64,000 nt of DNA from Shewanella sp. AS1 (GTDB lineage: Bacteria > Pseudomonadota > Gammaproteobacteria > Enterobacterales > Shewanellaceae), in contig NZ_JAKCLJ010000001.1 of NCBI RefSeq assembly GCF_021412565.1, positions 806,001-870,000 of the forward strand, given 5' to 3'. The first letter of the stretch is position 1; every line of letters begins with the position of its first letter. Below the pieces are notes generated by a model. That model saw only the letters and a program-made list of their open reading frames with translations, did not search any database and was not told where the DNA came from. This document shows, piece by piece, positions 1 to 8,055 of the stretch. The translations under genes were made by a program, and so were the position numbers.

Positions 1-195
1 CATGTTGCCACTTGGATCACTCATGATCTTCAGTTAACTTATACTACGCCTTGGAACAGCAAGCTAAGCGTCGGTGCTGAAAACGCATTCGAGAAATACC
101 CACAGTTGATCGGTTATGATGGCCGTGAATACAACTACAACCTATACAATGGTTGGGGTCGTGTAGTGTACTTCCGTTTCAGCCAGTCTTTCTAA
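1..195 (+). CDS. TonB-dependent outer-membrane receptor, C-terminal fragment
   Basis: The open frame enters from the left edge and ends at TAA 193-195, giving 64 residues. They include a PWNSKLSVGAENAFEKYP-type strand and the terminal motif VVYFRFSQSF. A short alternation of aromatic and polar residues ending in a C-terminal phenylalanine is the usual signature of the last beta strands of an outer-membrane barrel. The YDGREYNYN stretch before it is typical of TonB-dependent receptors. The substrate cannot be told from this fragment. A terminator follows at 221-247. The TonB2 operon at 2,423-7,375 could supply its energy, but that link is inference. Confidence 0.8.
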   Translation, partial: HVATWITHDLQLTYTTPWNSKLSVGAENAFEKYPQLIGYDGREYNYNLYNGWGRVVYFRFSQSF

Positions 196-220
196 TCGAG
201 ACTGATTTAACGGTATAAAT

Positions 221-247
221 AAAGGCAGGGAACTCCCTGCCTTTTTC
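221..247 (+). terminator. Rho-independent terminator after the receptor gene
   Basis: The arms AAGGCAGGGA and TCCCTGCCTT form a perfect hairpin followed by TTTTTC, 26 bases after the receptor stop codon. It separates the receptor from the methyltransferase gene that starts 12 bases later. Confidence 0.85.
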
Positions 248-258
248 TTTGAGGTTTT

Positions 259-1218
259 ATGGAACAGTGGACTAACTATTGGCAGCATACGCGAGCTTTG
301 AACAGCTTTTCGGAAGGAGAGAGTGCGCTTGGCTATCATGGGGAATTAAGAGACTATTGGCACAATAAAATTGCAGGTTTGCCGAAGAATGCCAATGTAT
401 TAGATGTGGGAACCGGAAATGGTGCACTTGCTGTACTCTGTTTTCAATATAGTGCAATACATCAGTATAGCTGGGAGATCAGCGCTATTGATGCGGCTGA
501 TATAAGACCTCAGCAGAATCAATATTCAGATGAGAGCATTAATAGCGCGTTAAAAAGCATCAGTTTTTTTGGTAATACACAGATCGAAAAAACGCATTTT
601 GATCCGCAATCATTTGATCTTATTTGTAGTCAATTCGCCCTGGAATATTCTGATTTATCACAATCCCTTATTGAGTGTATACGTTTGCTAAAACCTAAAG
701 GCAGACTTGTGGCTATGTTGCATTATGAACATTCTAATATTGCTGCACACTCAAGATCAGAAAAGAGGGCCTTAGATCTATTTTTCAACGAGGCTGATTT
801 TTTAGCACGGGTGCAAGAGATTTTAGATTTAGTTTCTCAATGTATGTCGCAGAGGGAAAATATACAGACTAACGATGATTTTAAGAGCTTGAATTCACTG
901 TTATTACAAAAAGTAAGAGATTTAGGTGAATTGGCAAAAGATGGGCATTGTGAAGCGGCTTTCAATGAGATTCTGTCACAGATAGCCCCGTTACTGTATG
1001 AGCTAAGAATTGAAAATCGGGCTATTTTTAAGAAATATGTTAAGCAGCTAAATTTTCATCGTATGCGTTTAGAGGATCAACTTAACGCTGTTGTCGACTC
1101 TGCTCGAAAACAATCCATAGAAGCGATATTGGGCACATTAGGGGTAGAGTGTTCTTTTTCTGAGATTGTGATAGATAAGGAATGTTTTGGGATTGTTTTG
1201 GAAGTCAATAATAGATAG
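259..1218 (+). CDS. Class I SAM-dependent methyltransferase, substrate unknown
   Basis: This 319-residue protein has the class I methyltransferase motif I LDVGTGNGALAVL at about residues 48-60. An acidic strand end (AIDAAD) follows at about 78-83, then the motif IV-like segment FDLICSQFALEYSD at about 118-131 and the post-motif LLKPKGRLVAML. The N-terminal part WTNYWQHTRALNSF resembles small-molecule methyltransferases. The C-terminal 150 residues are helical and charged and I do not recognise them. The ATG at 259 follows GAGG. The gene is clearly AT-richer than the rest of the window (19 G/C in the 60 bases 541-600), and a 1.2-kb gene-free AT-rich stretch follows it, which suggests acquisition by transfer. 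The substrate cannot be inferred. Confidence 0.8.
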   Translation: MEQWTNYWQHTRALNSFSEGESALGYHGELRDYWHNKIAGLPKNANVLDVGTGNGALAVLCFQYSAIHQYSWEISAIDAADIRPQQNQYSDESINSALKSISFFGNTQIEKTHFDPQSFDLICSQFALEYSDLSQSLIECIRLLKPKGRLVAMLHYEHSNIAAHSRSEKRALDLFFNEADFLARVQEILDLVSQCMSQRENIQTNDDFKSLNSLLLQKVRDLGELAKDGHCEAAFNEILSQIAPLLYELRIENRAIFKKYVKQLNFHRMRLEDQLNAVVDSARKQSIEAILGTLGVECSFSEIVIDKECFGIVLEVNNR

Positions 1219-2422
1219 ATATTATGCTTGTCTGGCTCTTTGATTTGTGAGCCAAAGAGTGAAGTGCAGCAGCTTGGAGAGGGAGAACAAGGGGAACAAG
1301 GAGAATAAGGAAAAGGCATTACTTAATAATTAGCTATTGTTCTAAGGGCCAATCAGGTATCTAACAATCTTAGCAATTAGCCTCACCTATATATAACACC
1401 TGACTCATTGATGCTGAATAGCTAAACTGACACAACACACCTTTGCTCTTCAGGGCTGAAAAGTCGTTTCTGTTTTTAAAGAAGTGTTCCTTCCGATCGC
1501 GAACTAGTCTAATTATCTTTCTAATCTTCAAAATAATCATAAGAGTGGCGATTCTGATTAACTGTAGATACTCATGGCAATGCCAAATGTTAACAGCCTA
1601 GCCCCCATGCTTGGTAAGTTTGTTTGTGCAATTACCTTTGAAATTTGCCGGTGCAGCTTACGATTTTGGCAAGTTAACAAGAGTTTTGCGTTTACTGATT
1701 AGATCACTAGCCGTTTTCTTTAAAAATATTCTCTCACGACTCGTCTGAGACCATTTACGAACTAGGTTTTAGCAAAATTATTCATTTGAGAGTTTCTGAG
1801 TTGTGTATTGGTATTTTATCAAAACATGAAAACCAGATGGGCATTAATCTAATTTATGACAAAAATGTGACTTTGAAGCATCAAATATGAGGATCTTAAG
1901 TTTCTGCAATGGAATCTGCAGCTCAATTATCGAACAGCTTTTATCAAGGTTGCATTTATGTATATAGGGCGTGCTTGTATAACGGTTTCATAATAGAAAG
2001 GTGTTTTATCAAATTTTAACCAAGGTAAAGGTTATTACTTTGTTAATGTTTAGTTAATCTTGTGGCTTTAATTAAATCCATGCTATTCATAATCTTATGT
2101 GTTGTAAGTAACATATGTTGTTAACTATTTAACAATGATGGTCAGGATAAGTTGTTTCAAAAAGCAGCTTTTGAGGTGTTTTTGTTGCGTAATCGGTTTT
2201 TCCGCTAGTTTTAGCCGTTTTGAAATGTTGACACAGGTCAACATTTTGTGAAATGATGCCTGCGGGTCTGCACCCCATGTGGTGTAGAAAAGGGAAGATA
2301 ATACTAACAATCACAAGAGAAATGCATACCCAGTTAGCGACAAAATTCTTGCAAGATAAGCAGAAATCCATGTTGCTATTTGGTTAAACTTTTTATTTTT
2401 CACTTCAAATTGGTTGGGAACT
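1219..2422. other. 1.2-kb AT-rich intergenic region
   Basis: No convincing gene is present. The only open frames are short, without good ribosome binding sites or recognisable products. Visible structure is limited to a purine-rich patch at about 1274-1312 (repeats of GGAGAACAAGG type) and a strong palindrome at 2223-2246, listed separately. The right end must hold the promoter of the TonB2 operon. I could not identify a convincing Fur box in it. Confidence 0.6.
2223..2246. promoter_or_regulatory. 24-bp palindrome upstream of the TonB2 operon
   Basis: AAATGTTGAC and GTCAACATTT are perfect 10-base inverted repeats separated by ACAG. The centre lies about 190 bases before the start of the DUF3450 gene. 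No T-run follows, so an operator for a dimeric regulator is more likely than a terminator. I do not recognise the regulator. Confidence 0.5.
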
Positions 2423-3205
2423 ATGTCCAAGGTAAGCAATAGAACTAAAATCGCTACAGCGCTCGTAGGCGCGCTGGCCTTAGCAGGCAGTAACTTAGTG
2501 GTTGCCGATTCACTTTCGAATCTTCAGAAGGCGGATACGCAAATTCACGCCGATGCAGCTGCATCACAGAAAAAAGTTGATAAATTCTACGATCAAGCGC
2601 AAGACATGGCATTTGAGTATGGCCAAGTTGCAGATACTCGTGAATCAACTAAATCATACAACGATTATGTTGCTGGTCTGGTCGCTGACCAAGAAGCAAC
2701 AATGAAACTCATCCAAGAAGATATCAACGGCGTTGATAAACTACGTCAGGGGGTTGTGCCTCTGATGTTTAAGATGGTTGACGCACTTGAGCAATTCATT
2801 GCACTGGATCTGCCATTCAACATGGAAGCCCGTCATGAGCGTATCAAGCGCCTGCGTGAGACACTAAACACAGCCAACGTAACACTTGCTGAAAAATACC
2901 GTCTTATCCTGGATGCTTACAGCATCGAACGTGAATACGGTAACAAGCTGAACGTTGAAACCGGTCAGCTAGACATTGATGGTAAAGAGATCTTAGTTGA
3001 TTTCCTTAACTTTGGTCGTGTCGGTTACTACGCACAGAGCTTAGATCAGAAGTCTGCATGGATATACAATCCAGAGACTAAAGCATGGGATAAGCTGGCT
3101 GACAGCTACCTACGTAACATAACTAAAGCGATTCGCCAGGCTCGTGGCCAAGGTGCTCCAGATATGTTTGCGTTACCAATCCCAGCTGCGGAGGCTGCAC
3201 AATAA
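2423..3205 (+). CDS. DUF3450 periplasmic protein of the TonB2 operon
   Basis: This 260-residue protein starts at the ATG at 2423; an in-frame TTG nine bases upstream is less likely. The N-terminus is a signal peptide (IATALVGALALAGS, ending near VVADS). A mostly helical, coiled-coil-like body follows, with heptad-like stretches at about residues 25-60 and 70-140, then the conserved DUF3450 core around VPLMFKMVDALEQF and HERIKRLRETLN. The family is known as the first gene of TonB2-type operons in Vibrio and Shewanella. Its exact role is not established; a periplasmic accessory to the Ttp/Exb complex is likely. The stop overlaps the next start (TAATG). Confidence 0.85.
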   Translation: MSKVSNRTKIATALVGALALAGSNLVVADSLSNLQKADTQIHADAAASQKKVDKFYDQAQDMAFEYGQVADTRESTKSYNDYVAGLVADQEATMKLIQEDINGVDKLRQGVVPLMFKMVDALEQFIALDLPFNMEARHERIKRLRETLNTANVTLAEKYRLILDAYSIEREYGNKLNVETGQLDIDGKEILVDFLNFGRVGYYAQSLDQKSAWIYNPETKAWDKLADSYLRNITKAIRQARGQGAPDMFALPIPAAEAAQ

Positions 3206-4560
3206 TGAAAAAGTTAATCTCTACAGCAATCGTTGCTGCTACTCTCTCATTGACTGCTGGTATGGTTAGCGCTGCTGACGCACCAAAAAATATCGACCAG
3301 CTACTGAAACAAGTTCAAACCGATCGTGCTAACGCCGCAAAAGTGAACAAGCAACGTGAAGCTGAGTTCCAAGCTGAGCGTGGCGATAAAGCTGCACTGC
3401 TTAAGCGCGAAAAAGCGGCTTTGGCTGCTGAAGAACAGCGTGGTAAAGATCTGACTCAGGCATTTGCCGATAACGAGCGTAAAATTGCTCAGTTAGAAGA
3501 AGATCGCAAAATCGCTCAAGGTGACTTGGGTGAAATGTTCGGTGTTGTTAAAGGTGAAGCCGGCGATTTCGCAGGTCAACTCGTATCATCTAACATCAGT
3601 GCGCAATACCCTGGTCGTTCAGCGTTCATCGCTGAATTAGGTGCGCGTAAAGAGCTGCCAAAAATTGAAGAACTGGAAAAGTTCTGGGAAGCCCAGCTAT
3701 TCGAAATGGCTGAGTCTGGCAAAGTGGTTAAGTTCGAAGGCGATATCACAGCTCTGGACGGTACAGTTCATAAAGCTCAAATCACTCGTGTAGGTTCATA
3801 CAACCTATTAGCTGATGACCAATATGTTGTTTACAACGCTGACCTTGGTCTAATCCAGCAGCTGTCTCAGCAGCCAGGTAGTGAAGAAGTTGCCAGTGCA
3901 AAGGATTTTGCAGGTCAAACGTCAGGCGTTCACAAGCTGTTCGTTGACCCAGCTCGCGGTGTGCTACTGAACGTATTCACTCAAAAAGCAACGATCGAAG
4001 AGCGTATCGAAGCGGGTGGTACTATCGGTTACATCATTATCGGTCTGCTAGCGCTTGGTGCCCTGATCTCTATCGAACGTCTGGTTACCCTGTATCTTGT
4101 TGGTGCGAAAGTTAAAGCACAACGTAAGAATATCGATAAACCAGGTAACAACCCACTTGGTCGTGTACTGAAAGCCTACCATGACAACAAAGATGTGGAT
4201 GTTGAAACGCTTGAGTTGAAACTTGACGAAGCGATTCTGAAAGAAACTCCTGCACTTGAAACACGTATCTCTATCATCAAAGTTCTAGCGGCAATCGCGC
4301 CTATGATGGGTCTACTAGGTACAGTAACAGGTATGATCGCGACCTTCCAAAGCATCCAGTTGTTCGGTACTGGTGATCCTAAGCTGATGGCAGGTGGTAT
4401 CTCTATGGCACTGATGACGACTGTACAAGGTCTGGTTGCTGCGCTACCGCTAATGCTGATGCACGCAATTGTAATCGCACGTAGCAAGTCAGTAGTTCAA
4501 ATACTTGAAGAGCAAAGTGCTGGTATTATTGCTGAGCACGCTGAGAAGAGGGAAGCCTAA
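3205..4560 (+). CDS. ttpC: TtpC-like MotA/TolQ/ExbB proton-channel family protein with a periplasmic extension
   Basis: This 451-residue protein has a signal peptide (MKKLISTAIVAATLSL...SAADA). A periplasmic coiled-coil region spans about residues 25-110, with a globular region to about 265. A transmembrane helix (GYIIIGLLALGALIS) lies near 275-290. A MotA/TolQ/ExbB domain with APMMGLLGTVTGMIATFQ and GGISMALMTTVQGLVAALPL completes it. This long form, about twice the size of ExbB, is TtpC, required for TonB2 function in Vibrio. It sits between DUF3450 and exbB with one-base overlaps on both sides, so it is translationally coupled. It likely forms part of the inner-membrane proton-driven motor. 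Confidence 0.9.
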   Translation: MKKLISTAIVAATLSLTAGMVSAADAPKNIDQLLKQVQTDRANAAKVNKQREAEFQAERGDKAALLKREKAALAAEEQRGKDLTQAFADNERKIAQLEEDRKIAQGDLGEMFGVVKGEAGDFAGQLVSSNISAQYPGRSAFIAELGARKELPKIEELEKFWEAQLFEMAESGKVVKFEGDITALDGTVHKAQITRVGSYNLLADDQYVVYNADLGLIQQLSQQPGSEEVASAKDFAGQTSGVHKLFVDPARGVLLNVFTQKATIEERIEAGGTIGYIIIGLLALGALISIERLVTLYLVGAKVKAQRKNIDKPGNNPLGRVLKAYHDNKDVDVETLELKLDEAILKETPALETRISIIKVLAAIAPMMGLLGTVTGMIATFQSIQLFGTGDPKLMAGGISMALMTTVQGLVAALPLMLMHAIVIARSKSVVQILEEQSAGIIAEHAEKREA

Positions 4561-5087
4561 TGATGCTATACCTGATGGACATCTGGGATTCCGTCAGGGG
4601 CTTCATGGCCTCCGGAGGCGACGTCCTCTGGTTGGTTGCGGCAGTGCTATTCCTTATGTGGGTGTTAATGCTTGAGCGTTTTTGGTATCTCAATTTAATT
4701 GCGCCAAAACAGCATAAAAACATTATCGCCGCATGGGATAAGAGAGAGGATTCTACCTCTTGGCATGCACACCGTATCCGTGAAGCTTGGGTATCCCAAG
4801 CGAAACAAGATATGAATGCTCGTATGCTGATTATCAAAACCTTAGTAGCCATCTGTCCAATGATAGGTCTACTGGGTACCGTAACCGGTATGATACAGGT
4901 ATTCGATGTGATGGCAGTCCATGGCACGAGTAACGCTCGTATGATGGCGGCTGGTATTTCAATGGCCACAATGCCGACAATGGCAGGCATGGTCGCAGCG
5001 TTATCGGGCGTGTTCTTTAGCACCCGTTTAGACGCCAAAATGAAAATCAGTTTAGAAAAGCTCAAAGATAGCTTGCCACACCACTAG
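4560..5087 (+). CDS. exbB: ExbB-type biopolymer transport protein
   Basis: This 175-residue inner-membrane protein has three predicted membrane segments. The first is WLVAAVLFLMWVLML at about 22-36. The second and third are in the MotA/TolQ/ExbB core, with CPMIGLLGTVTGMIQVF at about 100-116 and GISMATMPTMAGMVAAL after it. The same GLLGTVTGMI motif occurs in the TtpC paralogue just upstream. It should form the proton channel with ExbD and TonB. Its start overlaps the ttpC stop (TAATG), which places it firmly in the operon. Confidence 0.92.
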   Translation: MMLYLMDIWDSVRGFMASGGDVLWLVAAVLFLMWVLMLERFWYLNLIAPKQHKNIIAAWDKREDSTSWHAHRIREAWVSQAKQDMNARMLIIKTLVAICPMIGLLGTVTGMIQVFDVMAVHGTSNARMMAAGISMATMPTMAGMVAALSGVFFSTRLDAKMKISLEKLKDSLPHH

Positions 5088-5101
5088 AGAGAGTATTGAA
5101 C

Positions 5102-5506
5102 ATGGCACGTAAAAAGCATTCAAATGTAGAAGAAGAAGCACAAATTGATATGACGCCGATGCTCGACATCGTGTTTATTATGCTGATCTTCTTCATCGTA
5201 ACCACGTCGTTCATTAAGCCGTCTGGTCTTGACTACAATAAGCCTGAGGCGTCTACGGCGACAACACAAAAGTCTGCAAACATCTTTATCGGTGTCAGCA
5301 AGACCGGCATCATCAAGATGGAAAACCGTCAGGTTGACATCGAGCGTGTTACAGCCAACGTAGAACGTATGTTAGCTGAATCACCAGAAGCTGCGGTTTT
5401 GATTGAAGCAGATAAAGAAGCCCAACATGGCTTAGTGATTAAAGTCATGGATAACGTGAAGAAAGCGGGTATCGATAAGATTTCGGTTTCGGCGGGGAAA
5501 GAGTAA
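5102..5506 (+). CDS. exbD: ExbD-type biopolymer transport protein
   Basis: The ATG at 5102 follows AGAGAGAG; a TTG six bases earlier is in frame but less likely. The protein has 134 residues. After a short cytoplasmic tail comes the single membrane helix beginning DMTPMLDIVFIMLIFF. Asp22 in it matches the proton-carrying aspartate of ExbD/TolR. A periplasmic domain of about 90 residues follows. It is the partner of the ExbB protein encoded 14 bases upstream and of the TonB that begins right after its stop codon. Confidence 0.93.
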   Translation: MARKKHSNVEEEAQIDMTPMLDIVFIMLIFFIVTTSFIKPSGLDYNKPEASTATTQKSANIFIGVSKTGIIKMENRQVDIERVTANVERMLAESPEAAVLIEADKEAQHGLVIKVMDNVKKAGIDKISVSAGKE

Positions 5507-5507
5507 T

Positions 5508-6125
5508 ATGCTGAGAGGAATAGTATCATTATTAGTTGGTGGTGCTGTTACTTTTGCCCTGTTTGTTTTCATGGCCTTCTTGGTCGGTGGCGGCGCTAAA
5601 CGCGCCGACACCTCAACTGATTCTCCTGTGATTGAGATCAGTATGGAAAAGCAGGATACAAAAGTGCAGGATAAGCCTAGGGTTAAGCCTAAGCCACCTA
5701 CACCGCCTGAGCAGCCACCATTACCAGATACGCCACCACCAGATAGCTCGTCTGATATCGACACCAACATGGCATTCAACATGTCAGGTGTCACAGCAGG
5801 CGCAGCAACTACCGGATTTAAACTCGGTAACATGATGACGCGTGACGGTGATGCAACACCTATCGTTCGTATCGAGCCACAGTATCCAATTGCTGCTGCT
5901 CGTGATGGCAAAGAGGGCTGGGTACAGCTGAGCTTTACCATTAATGAATTGGGTGGGGTTGACGATGTTGAAGTGATCGATGCCGATCCTAAACGTGTTT
6001 TCGACAGAGAAGCCAAACGCGCTCTGAAGAAGTGGAAATACAAGCCAAAAATCGTTGACGGTAAGGCGCTTAAGCAGCCTGGTATGACTGTTCAACTTGA
6101 CTTTAAACTCGATGGAGGTAAATAG
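5508..6125 (+). CDS. tonB: TonB2-type energy transducer
   Basis: This 205-residue protein has an N-terminal membrane anchor (LLVGGAVTFALFVFMAFLVGG at about 7-27) and a proline-rich linker (KPRVKPKPPTPPEQPPLPD at about 55-75). Its C-terminal TonB domain runs from about 115 to the end and carries the conserved YPIAAARDGKEGWVQLSF and KRALKKWKYKP motifs. It is shorter in the linker than E. coli TonB, as usual for TonB2 proteins. It should carry energy from ExbBD to outer-membrane receptors. It is encoded one base after exbD and two bases before the TPR gene. Confidence 0.93.
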   Translation: MLRGIVSLLVGGAVTFALFVFMAFLVGGGAKRADTSTDSPVIEISMEKQDTKVQDKPRVKPKPPTPPEQPPLPDTPPPDSSSDIDTNMAFNMSGVTAGAATTGFKLGNMMTRDGDATPIVRIEPQYPIAAARDGKEGWVQLSFTINELGGVDDVEVIDADPKRVFDREAKRALKKWKYKPKIVDGKALKQPGMTVQLDFKLDGGK

Positions 6126-6127
6126 AG

Positions 6128-7375
6128 ATGCAAAAAGTTAACACACTTGCTGCTGCCCTATTGCTTGCCATTGGGGGAAGTTTAGCTGTAGCTCCAGCAG
6201 CATACGCAAACGAGAAATGTCCTGTTGATGCTCGTCAGGCTAAGGCCATAGGTCAAAGCTCGGCGAAGAAAGTTCAAAAGTCTTTCGAAGCTTATCAAGA
6301 GGGCAACATCGATGAAGCGATCGCTTCACTGCTTGAAGCCGATCCTCGCGATGCCTTTGATAAGGCGTATATTGCCCGTATGCTGGGTAACTTCTACGCT
6401 GAAAAAGGCCAGATGCAGACTGCACTCAAGCACCTGAAACAGGCGGTTGATGCCGATATTCTCGGTGGTACAGATCACGCATCTACTATGCGTCTGTATG
6501 CGGATTTGCTGATTCAGGAGAAGCAATTTAAAGAATCGATTCCACAATATTATGCCTGGATGAAGTTTACCTGTAAGGAAGATGCCCAAGTGTATCGCCG
6601 TATTGGTATCGCTTACTCTGAGCTAAAAGAGTGGGATAAGGTGCTTCAGGTTGTTGATAAAGGTCTTGCCATCAGTACTAAGCCAGATAAAGGCTTGTAC
6701 CAGATGAAACTGACGGCTTATTTCAACAAGAAAGATTATAAAAATGCCATTAAAGTACTCGAGACTATGGTGCCACTGTTCCAGGATGATGGTCGCCTTT
6801 GGGTACAATTAGCGCAGTTTTATTTGATGACTGAAAATTATGAGAAGTCATTAGCTACCTATGATCTGGCTTATAAGAATGGATTTTTGGAGACTGCGGC
6901 AAACATTACGCGTTTGTCTCAGCTGTTAGCACAGAGTGGTTCGCCATACCGTGCGGCAAAAATCTATGAAAAGCATATGAAGAGCGGCCTGATTAAAGAA
7001 GAGGAACGTAGTTTCTCTATCCTTGCGGGTTTCTATCACAATGCTAAAGAGCTAAAAGAAGCGGCTACCTATTACGGTAAAGCGGCTGATGTGAATAAAG
7101 ACGGTAAGCTTTATCTTAAACAAGCGCGTTTGCTGACATTACAAGAGAATTTTAAGGAAGCGATTCCAGTTCTTAAAGAGGCCTTAGCTGCCGGTGATGT
7201 GAGTGAAGGTGAAGTAGAATTTGAGTTGGCCTTAGCCTATCTTGGCACTAAGCAATTGAAAGCAGCATACAATGCTTGCTTGAAGGCTGCTAAAGATGAG
7301 AAGACTAAGCGTTCTGCTACAAGCTACTTGGCTTATATCAAAGAGAAAGCGCGTATTTATAACGTCGCGCTCTAA
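6128..7375 (+). CDS. Periplasmic tetratricopeptide-repeat protein, last gene of the TonB2 operon
   Basis: This 415-residue protein has a signal peptide (LAAALLLAIGGSLAVAPAAYA). Many TPR-like helical pairs follow, for example AFDKAYIARMLGNFYAEKG, WDKVLQVVDKGLAIS, YKNAIKVLETMVPLF and YEKSLATYDLAYKNG. A TPR gene at this position is typical of TonB2 operons in Vibrio and Shewanella, where it is thought to support the TonB2 complex. The start is two bases after the tonB stop, and a bidirectional terminator at 7397-7423 ends the operon. A partner-binding scaffold role is inference. Confidence 0.85.
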   Translation: MQKVNTLAAALLLAIGGSLAVAPAAYANEKCPVDARQAKAIGQSSAKKVQKSFEAYQEGNIDEAIASLLEADPRDAFDKAYIARMLGNFYAEKGQMQTALKHLKQAVDADILGGTDHASTMRLYADLLIQEKQFKESIPQYYAWMKFTCKEDAQVYRRIGIAYSELKEWDKVLQVVDKGLAISTKPDKGLYQMKLTAYFNKKDYKNAIKVLETMVPLFQDDGRLWVQLAQFYLMTENYEKSLATYDLAYKNGFLETAANITRLSQLLAQSGSPYRAAKIYEKHMKSGLIKEEERSFSILAGFYHNAKELKEAATYYGKAADVNKDGKLYLKQARLLTLQENFKEAIPVLKEALAAGDVSEGEVEFELALAYLGTKQLKAAYNACLKAAKDEKTKRSATSYLAYIKEKARIYNVAL

Positions 7376-7396
7376 GCCTCGCTTGATAGAGATAGT

Positions 7397-7423
7397 AAAA
7401 AAGCCCCGTAAGGGGCTTTTTTG
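7397..7423. terminator. Bidirectional terminator between convergent genes
   Basis: AAAAAAGCCCC and GGGGCTTTTTT form a hairpin with an A-run on one side and a T-run on the other. It closes the TonB2 operon on the plus strand and can also serve the convergent GGDEF-like gene. Confidence 0.88.
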
Positions 7424-7461
7424 TGCTTGTTCTCTTTTTTGTGCATTTGGTTAAGAGGAAA

Positions 7462-7977
7462 TCAGTGCAGATCGAACTGTCCGATAGCACTGTGGCTGGA
7501 TTTTTGCTGCTCAAGCTGATGGCAAAGTAGGTTAGTCTCTTCAAACAGGGACTCTATGTCGATTTCGCTTGTAGGTTGGCACACATTCGCCGCAATTTCA
7601 TAGTCTATTTGAGCCGAGTGATTCTTCTGATAGTGCAGATTAAAGTTATTTATCTTGGACTCAATACGCTTTATCACTGTCTGTGTGCCGCGTCTGTCGA
7701 TATTGAACAGGCCGAGGGCGAAATTGTCCAGGTTGAATCGGGCGACTAAGTCGGTCGTACGCATCATGGCTTCCTGGACCTCTTTTATCAATAATTCCAA
7801 TAGGTGAGGCTGTTTAACTGTTTCATCGAGGTGAGGGCACAGATACAATAATGCGAGGGATTGCTTTTCTCGGATATGGCGATGCCACTCGCGATGGAAG
7901 ATCTCCATAAAGTAGGTCTGATTATAAACGCCTGTCTCTGGGTCACGAAATCCTGAGTTACTAAATGAGTAGATCAT
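7462..7977 (-). CDS. Degenerate GGDEF-domain protein
   Basis: This 171-residue protein is a bare GGDEF domain. The DPETGVYNQTYF segment near the N-terminus corresponds to the conserved DxLTGLxNRRxF start of the fold. The signature that should read R-x-GGDEF is VARFNLDNFALGL, so the catalytic glycines and acidic residues are lost (NLDNF instead of GGDEF). It should therefore not make cyclic di-GMP. It may bind a nucleotide or act as a protein partner. The ATG at 7977 has AAGGAG seven bases upstream, which decides the start over in-frame ATG/TTG codons further out. It is divergent from the DUF885 gene. Confidence 0.8.
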   Translation of the reverse strand: MIYSFSNSGFRDPETGVYNQTYFMEIFHREWHRHIREKQSLALLYLCPHLDETVKQPHLLELLIKEVQEAMMRTTDLVARFNLDNFALGLFNIDRRGTQTVIKRIESKINNFNLHYQKNHSAQIDYEIAANVCQPTSEIDIESLFEETNLLCHQLEQQKSSHSAIGQFDLH

Positions 7978-8055
7978 GGGCCACTCCTTACACATCAATA
8001 AAGTTAAGTATAGAAAACAACGATCAATTGCACTGCAAATAAGGGATATAACAAA

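Noticed and set aside
4526-5065. Minus-strand ORF of 179 codons opposite exbB
   Set aside because: It is antisense to exbB. The Ile/Ala/Thr-rich product mirrors the conserved coding strand.
5432-6043. Minus-strand ORF of 203 codons opposite tonB
   Set aside because: It is antisense to tonB, and its glycine/serine-rich part mirrors the proline-rich linker.
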